This document shows positions 7,983 through 15,950 of a stretch of 64,000 nucleotides of DNA, in pieces. A model generated the notes under the pieces. The model made no database searches. It was not told the origin of the DNA and saw only the letters and a program-made list of their open reading frames with translations. The stretch's first letter is position 1. Each line of letters begins with the position of its first letter. The stretch is from Methylovirgula ligni (GTDB lineage: Bacteria > Pseudomonadota > Alphaproteobacteria > Rhizobiales > Beijerinckiaceae), in assembly GCF_004135935.1 (NCBI RefSeq), contig NZ_CP025086.1:1426001-1490000 (forward strand), written 5' to 3'. The translations under genes were made by a program, and so were the position numbers.

Positions 7983-9458
7983 ATGTTTGTAGCCTGGTCG
8001 AATAATTCCGCTAGAGGCGTGCATGATGTTGCGGGGTCTTCAAAAAAAGATGCTTGCGCGCGTCCATTACAACACCTTGCGTACGTCAAACCCTGCGGGC
8101 GAAAGGCAGCTTTGCTAGGGTCTGTGGCAGCTTGTTTCCTAGCGAGCGGGGCGATCGGTGGAATAAACTGCTCGCATGCAGCCGACCTCAGCGCCACGCC
8201 GCCGGTGCTTCAAACGCAAGCGCCGCCTCTAAACCTGGATTGGTATACGGAGCTGCGGGGCATCGACGAGCAATTGCCGGATCATAATGACCTTATAGAT
8301 CCAGATGTCGGGGGAGTTAGGTCCGCGCTGGCATCGGTCGGCATTGGCTATCTAGGCTACAGCTCGAACAGCTTCTATCTCAACATGCTCAATGTCGCCA
8401 GAACGACCGATGGGCATCAGGAATATTCCGGTCAGCGGCCGACGTTCTCGACAGTCGATGTGCTGAACACGACCTATGATACAAGCCGTTGGGGCATTCC
8501 CGACGGGCAAATTCTTCTCTCCGCGGTCGGAAATTTCTTCTCCTGGAAAGAGGCGGGGCCTACTCTCTGGGGCCTTTCGCAGGCAAGCTGGTATCAGACG
8601 TTGTTCAACCGCAAGGTCGAGCTGACGATCGGCTACATGAGCAATTTTCAGGAATACATCAACCCCTACGTGGGAGGCGCGATCACTTCCAGCGTCTTCG
8701 GTCTGGGTTCCGCGATCCAGATCCAAGGAGGTATGTCGTTCGCCGCGTTTCCGAAGCCGGCGACCACGGTTAAAGTCAACATCACGCCGAATATCTACAC
8801 GCTCGGAACGGTGCAGAGTTCGCTCAATCCGGACGGTCTTGCCGAGGAATTTTCGCAGAATCCGCACGGGATTGCGTGGCGGACGGATCATTCCGGCGTC
8901 CTTTTCGTCGACGAAACCGGCTACAAGAATGCCTCAGATCCGAACGTGATGGAGACTTGGGTTCGCGCTGGCGCCGCGTACAACACAAGCTCCTTCATCA
9001 GCAATGTCGATCCCAGCGAAAGGCGAAGCGGTAACTCGTTTTACTATGTCTTGGGCGACCGTCAGCTATGGCAGTCAAACCCGTCAGCCGGCGCCTACAG
9101 AGGTGTCTATGCCGGATTCTCAGCCATGTATGCGCCGCCGGACCTCAATCTGTTCACTCAATATTACGAACTGCGGCTTTACGCGTTGGGGGTTTTCGAC
9201 GCGAGGCCGACCGATTTGATCAGCCTCACGCTCTCTGACACGTTTTGGAGCACCTATCTCGTCGACAATCTGGCGTTGGCCGGCAACCTGGTCCATAACG
9301 ACAGCAAATCCGCTACGCTGGCGTACAACATCCACGTGATGCACGGCGTCTATGCGGGACTCGGAGTTTCCTACACCGATCACCCGTCGACCATCGCCTA
9401 TACCCCGACGACCGGCAGTTCACTCAACTTCCTGGCAAGCTTAAACGTCTTTTATTGA
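7983..9458 (+). CDS. OprB-family carbohydrate-selective-type porin
   Basis: This is a 491-residue outer-membrane protein with a long N-terminal leader. The hydrophobic signal stretch lies around residues 40-65 and ends in CSHAADL. The true start may be an internal codon closer to that signal. The mature part has the OprB hallmarks: GIGYLGYSSNSFYLN, YSGQRPTFST, YDTSRWGIPDGQILL, a WYQTLFNRKVELTIGYM segment, and a terminal aromatic residue (SLNVFY) typical of beta-barrels. The porin presumably lets a sugar or small acid across the outer membrane. It is divergent from the MFS gene and shares its operator array. Confidence 0.85.
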   Translation: MFVAWSNNSARGVHDVAGSSKKDACARPLQHLAYVKPCGRKAALLGSVAACFLASGAIGGINCSHAADLSATPPVLQTQAPPLNLDWYTELRGIDEQLPDHNDLIDPDVGGVRSALASVGIGYLGYSSNSFYLNMLNVARTTDGHQEYSGQRPTFSTVDVLNTTYDTSRWGIPDGQILLSAVGNFFSWKEAGPTLWGLSQASWYQTLFNRKVELTIGYMSNFQEYINPYVGGAITSSVFGLGSAIQIQGGMSFAAFPKPATTVKVNITPNIYTLGTVQSSLNPDGLAEEFSQNPHGIAWRTDHSGVLFVDETGYKNASDPNVMETWVRAGAAYNTSSFISNVDPSERRSGNSFYYVLGDRQLWQSNPSAGAYRGVYAGFSAMYAPPDLNLFTQYYELRLYALGVFDARPTDLISLTLSDTFWSTYLVDNLALAGNLVHNDSKSATLAYNIHVMHGVYAGLGVSYTDHPSTIAYTPTTGSSLNFLASLNVFY

Positions 9459-9463
9459 GATGG

Positions 9464-9500
9464 GGAAATCGGCGCTCCGCTTGCGCGCCGATTTCCTTTT
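9464..9500 (+). terminator. Rho-independent terminator of the porin gene
   Basis: GGAAATCGGCGC and GCGCCGATTTCC form a 12-bp perfect stem around a 9-nt loop, followed directly by TTTT. It begins 6 nt after the porin stop codon. This is one of the clearest intrinsic terminators in the window. Confidence 0.9.
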
Positions 9501-10152
9501 CAGACTAGACGACTGGCGGAACAAGCCATTCAAAGATTTTCTGGCGACGGACTTCCTGAGAAAAAATTCCTTAAACCTCCTCGCCGCTAGAGTGCCAAAA
9601 GGCCGCATCGATGAATTCATGGCCCCAAGAGTTTTTCCCGCAACAATGAATATAAGCAGCAGACCGCATCGGCTTCCAATCGCGCGTCAAGCGTTACGAC
9701 CATCGAAGTGCTTCCGTATTCTCGCGCAGCTAAATTGATACAGAAGTCATGGAGACGCCGGTTACAGCGACCGTCTGCGTTCCCATGGGGAACTCCCGAA
9801 AGCAGCCATTCTGCTTACCTCCAAATCCGGTCATCTGACGGATTTCCCAATGTTCTTTACTCGTGGCGCGGTCGTTAAACCATGGGACGACGCTCGGAAT
9901 GCCGTCTCTTGTTCCATCCTAGGCGATAACGATTGAATCCGCGAAGATGCCCATGGCTAAGAACCTGAGGAAATGAGGCAATACCTCATCAAGCCCAAAC
10001 GACAAGAAAAGTTGCAGGACGCCGGGCGCCTCACCCTTCACCGCGCGGTCGACACCGGGAGGGGTGAGCTCGTTTGCGGGTATCAATGCCCGCCGCGCCC
10101 TGGGCGAAGCGCGTGGATCGGCCTGCCGCCAGAATGAGAGCCGCGATTCGGC
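9501..10152. other. Gene-free stretch between porin terminator and coxI
   Basis: I see no supported coding sequence here on either strand. Possible short frames have no ribosome-binding site and no protein family signature. The composition is mixed, which fits decayed DNA, but nothing is recognisable enough to name. The stretch separates the catabolic region from the 3' end of the cox cluster. Confidence 0.4.
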
Positions 10153-11178
10153 TCACGCCGCTTCTTCAAAGCGCAAAGGCTTTTGCCGCTTCGATGCGAT
10201 CACTTCGGCAATGATCGCGATGGCGATTTCGCCCGCACTGGCGGCGCCTATGTCGAGCCCTATGGGCGCATGTATACGCGCAAGCGCGGCCTCTGGAATG
10301 TTCTGCCCTCGCAGACGATCCAACCGAGCTGCATTGGTTTTGCGCGATCCCAAAGCGCCAATGTAAAAGCAATCCGCAGCCAACGCTGCGGTGATGCCCG
10401 GGTCGTCGATGGCCGGAACGTGCGACAGAACGACCATCGCGGTATAGTGATCGAGTCCTTGATCGATGAAAACCCGCTCAGGCCATTCGGCTATTACATT
10501 GACGCCGGCAAATCTTTCCTGCGTAGCGAAAGCGCTGCGCGGATCGATCACCGTGACGTCGTAACCCGCAAGCTTTGCAATGGGCGCCAGCGCCTGCGCA
10601 ATGTGAACGGCACCGAGCACGATCATCCGAAGCCGCGGAACATTCACACGTAGAAAGAGCGACCTTCCGGTTGCTTCGATCAGCCCGCTTTTTCCGAGAC
10701 CCAAGTGCGCACGCAATTGTATCCCAAGCGGATCCTGTTCAAGTTCGCCATCGCTCACGATGCGCAGCGCGCCAGTCGCGATATCGATCACAAGCACAGA
10801 TGCGTGGCGCGCACGCTCAAGGGCGGAGAGTTCAGAGAGCGCGCGTGCCTGCATCAAATCGACCCGCTCAACGAAAATCTTGATCCGGCCACCGCATGAC
10901 AATCCGGCCCGCCACGCCGTTTCGTCGCTGACGCCGAACTCGCGCATACACGGCCGGCCGTCGGCAAGGACATCCAGCGCGTCAGCAATAACATCTGCCT
11001 CCACGCAGCCGCCCGAGACGGAACCGACAAAACGGCCATCGGCATCGATTACCAATTGGCTTCCAACGGGGCGCGGTGCCGATCCCCATGTTTCGATGAC
11101 CGTCGCGATCGCGACTTTGCTGCCGCGCGTATGCCAGTCAAGCGCGGTTTGGAGGATTTCTGCATCGGATACGAGCAT
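10153..11178 (-). CDS. coxI: CoxI, XdhC-family CO dehydrogenase maturation factor
   Basis: This is a 341-residue XdhC/CoxI protein. The N-terminal XdhC_CoxI domain has VIETWGSAPRPVGSQLVI and GSVSGGCVEADV, and GLSCGGRIKIFVE. The C-terminal Rossmann-like domain has RLRMIVLGAVHIAQALAPIA followed by DPRSAF. XdhC-like factors bind and load the molybdenum cofactor, including its sulfuration, into hydroxylases. The protein is the last gene of the cox cluster, 56 nt after the 4-TM protein gene. Its length is close to that of Oligotropha CoxI. No CoxK-like gene follows it. Confidence 0.82.
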   Translation of the reverse strand: MLVSDAEILQTALDWHTRGSKVAIATVIETWGSAPRPVGSQLVIDADGRFVGSVSGGCVEADVIADALDVLADGRPCMREFGVSDETAWRAGLSCGGRIKIFVERVDLMQARALSELSALERARHASVLVIDIATGALRIVSDGELEQDPLGIQLRAHLGLGKSGLIEATGRSLFLRVNVPRLRMIVLGAVHIAQALAPIAKLAGYDVTVIDPRSAFATQERFAGVNVIAEWPERVFIDQGLDHYTAMVVLSHVPAIDDPGITAALAADCFYIGALGSRKTNAARLDRLRGQNIPEAALARIHAPIGLDIGAASAGEIAIAIIAEVIASKRQKPLRFEEAA

Positions 11179-11234
11179 GGAAGAGCCTCACGAAAGTAAG
11201 CAGCGTTGTGGGCAGGTCTCAGAAGGAGTGCGTG

Positions 11235-11753
11235 TCACCCCGGCGAACGGATCCGGATTGCGTTCGCCGCGAGTGCGTCGAGCGCTGCCCACGAAGCCAT
11301 GCCGCCCGCCATGCCGACGGCCATCGCGCCGATCATCGTCGGAACGCTCCATGTCATCCCAAGATGACGCGCAACTTGCGGAGCGAACCATTCGCTCAGG
11401 AACATGCCAATTAGCATCGCGACACTGCAGCCGACGTAGGGCAACAGAAACAAGGCGCGTTGGCTCCAAGTTTCGCGATGACCGCAACTCGGCCAAGCTG
11501 AATAAAAAGCAGCGACGAGGCCGCTTACGAACATCAAAATGTTTGTCGTCGGTAATAGCACGGCATGCAAAGCGATACTGTCGCCGAGCGAATGCGGCCG
11601 TGTACAAAGTGCAACGATCGTCTGCGGCAATACTGATTGCAGGTCGATCGCCAGCCCGATCATCATGCCGCTAAAGCAGAGAACAAACATGACGGCCGGC
11701 CCGAGCCATTTGTCCTCCAGCCGTGGGGCGAGTGGTGTGGACATATCCGTCAT
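11235..11753 (-). CDS. Four-helix membrane protein of the cox cluster, unknown function
   Basis: The protein has about 172 residues with four hydrophobic helices: around WLGPAVMFVLCFSGMMIGLA, SIALHAVLLPTTNILMFVSG, ALFLLPYVGCSVAMLIGMFL and IGAMAVGMAGGMASW. The start at 11753 overlaps the stop of the mocA-like gene (ATGA), so translation is coupled. It could be a counterpart of CoxK-type membrane proteins of other cox clusters, but I do not recognise a named family. The position suggests a role in membrane attachment or assembly of CO dehydrogenase. Confidence 0.65.
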   Translation of the reverse strand: MTDMSTPLAPRLEDKWLGPAVMFVLCFSGMMIGLAIDLQSVLPQTIVALCTRPHSLGDSIALHAVLLPTTNILMFVSGLVAAFYSAWPSCGHRETWSQRALFLLPYVGCSVAMLIGMFLSEWFAPQVARHLGMTWSVPTMIGAMAVGMAGGMASWAALDALAANAIRIRSPG

Positions 11754-12412
11754 TGCATCTTCTCCAGACGGTGGAGGAGGCGCGCGTAATCTTCCGGCGT
11801 GTCGCAATCGAGTGCATAGACGTCGCTCTCCATCTCGGCGCGGTAGACGTCGCTTGTACGGGTCTCGATGAGTTTGCGACAGCCGATGTTCAGGCCGCCA
11901 CCGATGACCGCTGGTATATGCCGCGATGCAAATAGGATCGGATTGCCACGCTTGCTTTCGTAAAAAGGCACGAGGATCGATTCAAGTTCGAGGCGCGCAT
12001 AGAGCGAGGCGAGCCGCTCGATGTCGCTCGCGGTCACGAGCGGCTGATCGCCGAGCATGATCATCACCGCGTCGCAAACCTGGGTCAGCGCACGAACGCC
12101 GGCCGCGACCGAGGTCGGCTGGCCCTGCGCAAAATCGCGGTTAAAGATGCAGGACGCTGGCAAATCGGCCAGCACATTCGCGACATCCTCGGCGCGATGG
12201 CCGGTGACAATGACCGTCTCGGTCGGTGCGAAGGCCAGGACGTTTTGCGCGGTCCGGCGGATCATGGGAACGCCGCCGACATCGAGCAGCATCTTGGCGC
12301 TTCCGCCCATCCGGGCCGAAAGCCCCGCTGCGAGGACAACAGCGGAAATTCTCAGGCAGGGCGGCGCCAGGCCCGCGATCGCGGAGCCAAAGCTCGCCCG
12401 CTGCGCGTTCAC
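11750..12412 (-). CDS. mocA: MocA-like molybdenum cofactor cytidylyltransferase
   Basis: This is a 220-residue nucleotidyltransferase of the MobA/MocA family. The N-terminal VVLAAGLSARMG with a downstream Lys (AKMLLDVGG) is the LAAGxSxRMG nucleotide-binding motif of the MocA branch, unlike the LAGGxSRRMG of MobA. MLGDQPLV carries the metal-binding Asp. CO dehydrogenase uses molybdopterin cytosine dinucleotide, which MocA makes from CTP and Mo-molybdopterin, so its presence inside the cox cluster is sensible. The GTG start at 12412 overlaps the coxG stop (GTGA). An earlier ATG would run into coxG. Confidence 0.8.
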   Translation of the reverse strand: MNAQRASFGSAIAGLAPPCLRISAVVLAAGLSARMGGSAKMLLDVGGVPMIRRTAQNVLAFAPTETVIVTGHRAEDVANVLADLPASCIFNRDFAQGQPTSVAAGVRALTQVCDAVMIMLGDQPLVTASDIERLASLYARLELESILVPFYESKRGNPILFASRHIPAVIGGGLNIGCRKLIETRTSDVYRAEMESDVYALDCDTPEDYARLLHRLEKMQ

Positions 12413-13050
12413 GGTGAGACCTGCTTGCCGGTAAACAGGCCGGCAAAGAACGATTTGATGACCGCCCATAAAAACGCAAAGCCGTTAATGCTGGTTTGCG
12501 GCGCGGGCGCTGGCGCTTCGGATATTGATGCGGGAACCGGAGCGGCCGGGGCGCTTGGCGCCACCGTCGCGACAGATGCCACGGCCGGCGTCGGTTCCGC
12601 CTGAACCTTGGTCTGCAGGTTGGTGTAGAACTCTTTGATGATCTGATCGGAGGCACTGGTCAGGAGTCGCGCGCCCATCGACGCGGCCTTGCCATTGACG
12701 GTGACATTAGCCTTGCCACTGACGCGCGAGGACGCCGGACCCGTCTCAGTCACGGCTGCGGTCAATTCCATTTCGGCGACGGAGGTGCCGCCTTTGTCCG
12801 CGCCCTTGCCAGCGAGACTGATGGTTCGCGCCGCAGGATCGCGCGCGAGAATCTCGATCGCGCCCAGAAAGGTGAGATTGACCGGCCCGAGCCTTACCGA
12901 AACCGTGCCTCGGTAATGGGTCGGATCGATCTCTTGGGTGATCTTTGCGCCGGGGAGGCACGATGCCACTTTGTCGATCTGATCGAGAAAATTCCATGTC
13001 TGATCGGCGGAAACAGGCAGCTCAAGGCTGCGATCAATATCAAGCTTCAT
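12409..13050 (-). CDS. coxG: CoxG, SRPBCC-fold membrane anchor for CO dehydrogenase
   Basis: The protein has 213 residues. The N-terminal CoxG/SRPBCC domain starts MKLDIDRSLELPVSADQTW and shows CLPGAKI and RVSGKANVTVNGKAASMGARL. A Pro/Ala-rich linker follows, then a C-terminal hydrophobic segment (FAFLWAVIKSFFAGLFTG). In Oligotropha, CoxG recruits CO dehydrogenase to the cytoplasmic membrane; its SRPBCC relatives bind hydrophobic quinones. The start at 13050 overlaps the end of coxF by 11 nt. An upstream extension to 13191 would run inside coxF and is rejected. Confidence 0.87.
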   Translation of the reverse strand: MKLDIDRSLELPVSADQTWNFLDQIDKVASCLPGAKITQEIDPTHYRGTVSVRLGPVNLTFLGAIEILARDPAARTISLAGKGADKGGTSVAEMELTAAVTETGPASSRVSGKANVTVNGKAASMGARLLTSASDQIIKEFYTNLQTKVQAEPTPAVASVATVAPSAPAAPVPASISEAPAPAPQTSINGFAFLWAVIKSFFAGLFTGKQVSP

Positions 13051-13870
13051 GCGCGTGGCCTTTGAGTTGGGAGCGGCGGAAGGCGACGATTTCGGCGAGG
13101 ACGGAGAGCGCGATTTCTTCCGGCGTGACCGCATGAATATCGATGCCGGCAGGCGCTCTGAGCCGCCCAAGCTTATCTGCCGGCAGGCCACGTTCCTGCA
13201 ATTTCGCCTTCAAGGCCTCGGCCTTGCGGCTGCTGGCGATGAAAGCGACATAATCGGCGTCGACCGCAAGCGCGCCTTGCAATGCCGCGTCGTCGCCGCG
13301 GCCCTGCGTCGAGACGACGATGAAACGTTCGCCCGGCGATGTTGGCGGCAGTTCATAGCCCTCGATGCGCTTTTCGACTTCGGGAAAGGCTTCTTGATCG
13401 CTGGCGGGGACGCAGGCGGTCACGGCAAAGCCGAGCTTGGCTGCAAGTTCGGCTGTCGCCACCGCGACGGGGCTCGAGCCGCAAACGAACATTTCGGGAC
13501 GCGGCAGCATCGGCTCGACGAAAATGTCCATGCATCCACGACTGGGGCAGGAGTTTTTGGCATAATGCACGCCGTCGCGCTCTTCGCCTGGCGCAACGCC
13601 GCGCTTGGCAAGGAGATCGCCGGGCTCGACGGAGATCAGCCGCGATTGGCCGTCTTCCAATGCGTCCTTCGCGGCCTTCAAGACGGCGCCGCGGGTGCAG
13701 CCGCTGCCGATCCAGCCCTCGCTGAATGTGCCGTTAGGAAGGATGATCGCCTTGGCGCCCGGCTTGGCGCAGGTCGAGGCCAAAGCCCGTACGACCGTCG
13801 CTAGTACGAAGGGCGAGCCCTTCTCGCGCATGTTCTGCGCCAGCGAGAGAATATCTTCCGCGTAGCTCAT
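13040..13870 (-). CDS. coxF: CoxF, XdhC-family maturation protein
   Basis: This 276-residue protein begins MSYAEDILSLAQNMREKGSPFVLATVV. It has an XdhC-type N-terminal domain (GSGCTRGAVLKAAK, SRGCMDIFVEP) and a C-terminal Rossmann-like domain (MFVCGSSPVAVATAELA). In Oligotropha, CoxF, with CoxD and CoxE, is needed for assembly of the [CuSMoO2] site. The start is 1 nt after the coxE stop, and a longer frame to 13933 would overlap coxE. It is distinct from the longer coxI at the end of the cluster. Confidence 0.85.
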   Translation of the reverse strand: MSYAEDILSLAQNMREKGSPFVLATVVRALASTCAKPGAKAIILPNGTFSEGWIGSGCTRGAVLKAAKDALEDGQSRLISVEPGDLLAKRGVAPGEERDGVHYAKNSCPSRGCMDIFVEPMLPRPEMFVCGSSPVAVATAELAAKLGFAVTACVPASDQEAFPEVEKRIEGYELPPTSPGERFIVVSTQGRGDDAALQGALAVDADYVAFIASSRKAEALKAKLQERGLPADKLGRLRAPAGIDIHAVTPEEIALSVLAEIVAFRRSQLKGHAHEA

Positions 13871-13871
13871 G

Positions 13872-15059
13872 TCAGATCCTCGCCAGATAGGGTTCGAGCG
13901 CCGCGAGACTTTCGAGATTATGCGCGGGTGCAAAGAGATCGATGTGAGGCAGCGCCGCTTTCATGCCGCGCGCCTGCGGTGTGTAATCCCGCCAGCCGAG
14001 CAATGGATTGAGCCAGACGATGCGGCGGCAGCGGCGTCGCAATTGCCGCATCTCCGTGGCCAGCACCTCCGGCGTGCCGGCATCATAGCCGTCCGAGACG
14101 ATGATGACGGCGGTGCGCGAATGGATCATCCGGCGGGCATGCCAACGGTTGAAGTCGGCGAGGCTCTGGCCGATCTCGGTGCCGCCGCCGACACCCTGCG
14201 TCATCAGCGCAAGCCGCTCAACGGCGCGGGCAATATCGCGATCTTTCAGCGACGGCGAGATATGGACGAGCCGCGTGTGAAACAGAAACACGTCCGATTC
14301 GCGGAAGTTGCCGACAACGCCATGCAGAAAACGAACGAAGAAGGCTGTGTAGAGGCTCATCGAGCCGGAGGCGTCGAGCAATACGACAAGCCGTAGGGGC
14401 TTCAGCTTACGGCGCCGCCAGACAAGCTCGATCGGCGTGCCGCCATGCTCGACGCTGCGACGCAGCGTCCGCCGCAGATCGATCCGCGACCCACTCGCAC
14501 GGGCGCGGGCGCGACGTACAAGCCGCACGTGCATGCTGCGGGCTAGCCGTGCGGCGAGCGCATGAATCTTCTCAGTCTCGACCGGATCGATGACATGTCG
14601 GATGTCGGTCGCGGCGATGTTCTCCGCGCGGGACGCGCCTTCACGACGTCCCGATCCGGCCAAAGCAACGTCCGCGCCCTCGCGCCGCTCGACGTGATCG
14701 GCCATACCATGCGCGCCGTTACTGGTTCGCGGCGCGAGCTGGCGCTCCGGAAGAGCCTTCGGTGAAGTTACGCTGCCGCCCGCACGCTGCACGCTGCGCA
14801 CGCGCTGGCCCATCCAATAAGCGGCGAAGATCGCGTCGAACTTTTCCCAGTCGCCGTGATTGGCGCAGAAGAGCGCGCGAAGCGCCGGCTGCAATGTCGA
14901 ACGGCGAGTGGCCGCCGGCGAGGCCATTATGGCGAGCGCGTCGCGCGCCTCCGCATGGCCGACGGCGAAGCCGTTCTCTCGTAATGTCCGCGCGAAGCCC
15001 GCCAGCCGCAACCGGATGCCGTCGCCGAGAGGTGAGATTTTTTCTGCTGCGCTCATCAA
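13872..15059 (-). CDS. coxE: CoxE, VWA-domain CO dehydrogenase maturation protein
   Basis: This is a 395-residue protein. The C-terminal von Willebrand factor A domain carries an intact MIDAS motif, VVLLDASGSMSLYTAFF (DASGS), and VIIVSDGYDAG. The N-terminal half is helical and Arg-rich. CoxE works with the CoxD AAA+ ATPase in copper and sulfur insertion into the active site. The start overlaps the coxD stop (ATGA at 15056-15059), so the two are translationally coupled. The MIDAS motif suggests that the Mg-dependent interaction with CoxD is preserved. Confidence 0.88.
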   Translation of the reverse strand: MMSAAEKISPLGDGIRLRLAGFARTLRENGFAVGHAEARDALAIMASPAATRRSTLQPALRALFCANHGDWEKFDAIFAAYWMGQRVRSVQRAGGSVTSPKALPERQLAPRTSNGAHGMADHVERREGADVALAGSGRREGASRAENIAATDIRHVIDPVETEKIHALAARLARSMHVRLVRRARARASGSRIDLRRTLRRSVEHGGTPIELVWRRRKLKPLRLVVLLDASGSMSLYTAFFVRFLHGVVGNFRESDVFLFHTRLVHISPSLKDRDIARAVERLALMTQGVGGGTEIGQSLADFNRWHARRMIHSRTAVIIVSDGYDAGTPEVLATEMRQLRRRCRRIVWLNPLLGWRDYTPQARGMKAALPHIDLFAPAHNLESLAALEPYLARI

Positions 15060-15931
15060 GCCACCTTGCCGAGCAGGCGGTCGCTCACGTCGCGCGTGAG
15101 TCCGGCGCGGTCCTCATTCGTCTTGAGCAAACAGATCATCGTGTCATAGACGGCTTCCGGCTCCTGACGCAGGTCATGCACGCCGAGGCCGGCGAGCGTC
15201 GTGGCCCAGTCAAGCGTTTCGGCGACGCCGGGGATCTTGCGCAAATCCTCTTTGCGGATGGCCGCGATCATCCGCGCGATTTGAAGCGCAAACGCCGTGT
15301 CGATGCCGGGAATGCGGGCGAGGATGATGCGCGCCTCGCGATCGACATCGGGGAAATCAAGATAATGATAGAGGCAGCGCCGTCGCAGAGCGTCGGAGAG
15401 TTCGCGCGTACCGTTCGATGTCAGTACGACGCGCGGAATCGAGGTCGCCTTGATCGTGCCGAGCTCCGGGATGCTGACTTGGAAATCGGAAAGCAATTCA
15501 AGAAGAAAAGCCTCGAATTCCTCATCGGCGCGATCAATCTCGTCGATGAGCAGAACCGGTGGTTTCTCGCGCCTTATCGCAGCGAGCAGTGGCCGTTCGA
15601 GAAGATATTTTTCGGAGAAAATATGCTCCTCAACCTCCTCGGCATTTGACCCTTCGTGTGCCTTGATCGCGAGCAATTGCCGCTGGTAGTTCCATTCGTA
15701 AAGTGCCGCGCTCTGATCCAGGCCCTCGTAGCATTGCAGGCGGATAAGTTCAGCGCCATGCAGCGCCGCGAGCGCCTTGCCGATCTCCGTCTTGCCGACG
15801 CCCGCTTCCCCCTCGAGCAGCAGGGGCCGCTGCAAGAAATCCATCAGCCAAAGCGCGGTCGCGAGCTCGCGGGCGGCGATGTAGCCGGTCTCTGCAAGCC
15901 GCATGGCGATTGTATCGCGATCAATCTGCAT
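15056..15931 (-). CDS. coxD: CoxD, MoxR-type AAA+ ATPase for CO dehydrogenase maturation
   Basis: This is a 291-residue MoxR-family AAA+ protein. The Walker A motif is GEAGVGKTEIGKAL and the Walker B motif is PVLLIDEIDRADEEFEAFL. Sensor 1 is VVLTSNGTREL, and an arginine-rich RRRCLYHYLDFP follows. CoxD is a chaperone-like ATPase that partially unfolds apo-CO dehydrogenase for sulfuration and copper loading. The chosen start (MQIDRDTIAMRLAETGYIAA) lies 19 nt after the coxL stop. A longer frame to 15988 would run into coxL and has no support. Confidence 0.9.
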   Translation of the reverse strand: MQIDRDTIAMRLAETGYIAARELATALWLMDFLQRPLLLEGEAGVGKTEIGKALAALHGAELIRLQCYEGLDQSAALYEWNYQRQLLAIKAHEGSNAEEVEEHIFSEKYLLERPLLAAIRREKPPVLLIDEIDRADEEFEAFLLELLSDFQVSIPELGTIKATSIPRVVLTSNGTRELSDALRRRCLYHYLDFPDVDREARIILARIPGIDTAFALQIARMIAAIRKEDLRKIPGVAETLDWATTLAGLGVHDLRQEPEAVYDTMICLLKTNEDRAGLTRDVSDRLLGKVA

Positions 15932-15950
15932 GACAGAATCTGTGTCGCCG

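Noticed and set aside
9460-9738. A 92-residue frame immediately after the porin
   Set aside because: Its first codons fall in the porin terminator hairpin and it has no ribosome-binding site.
13049-13804. A 251-residue plus-strand frame inside coxF
   Set aside because: It is antisense to coxF, with no ribosome-binding site and a composition typical of an opposite-strand artefact.
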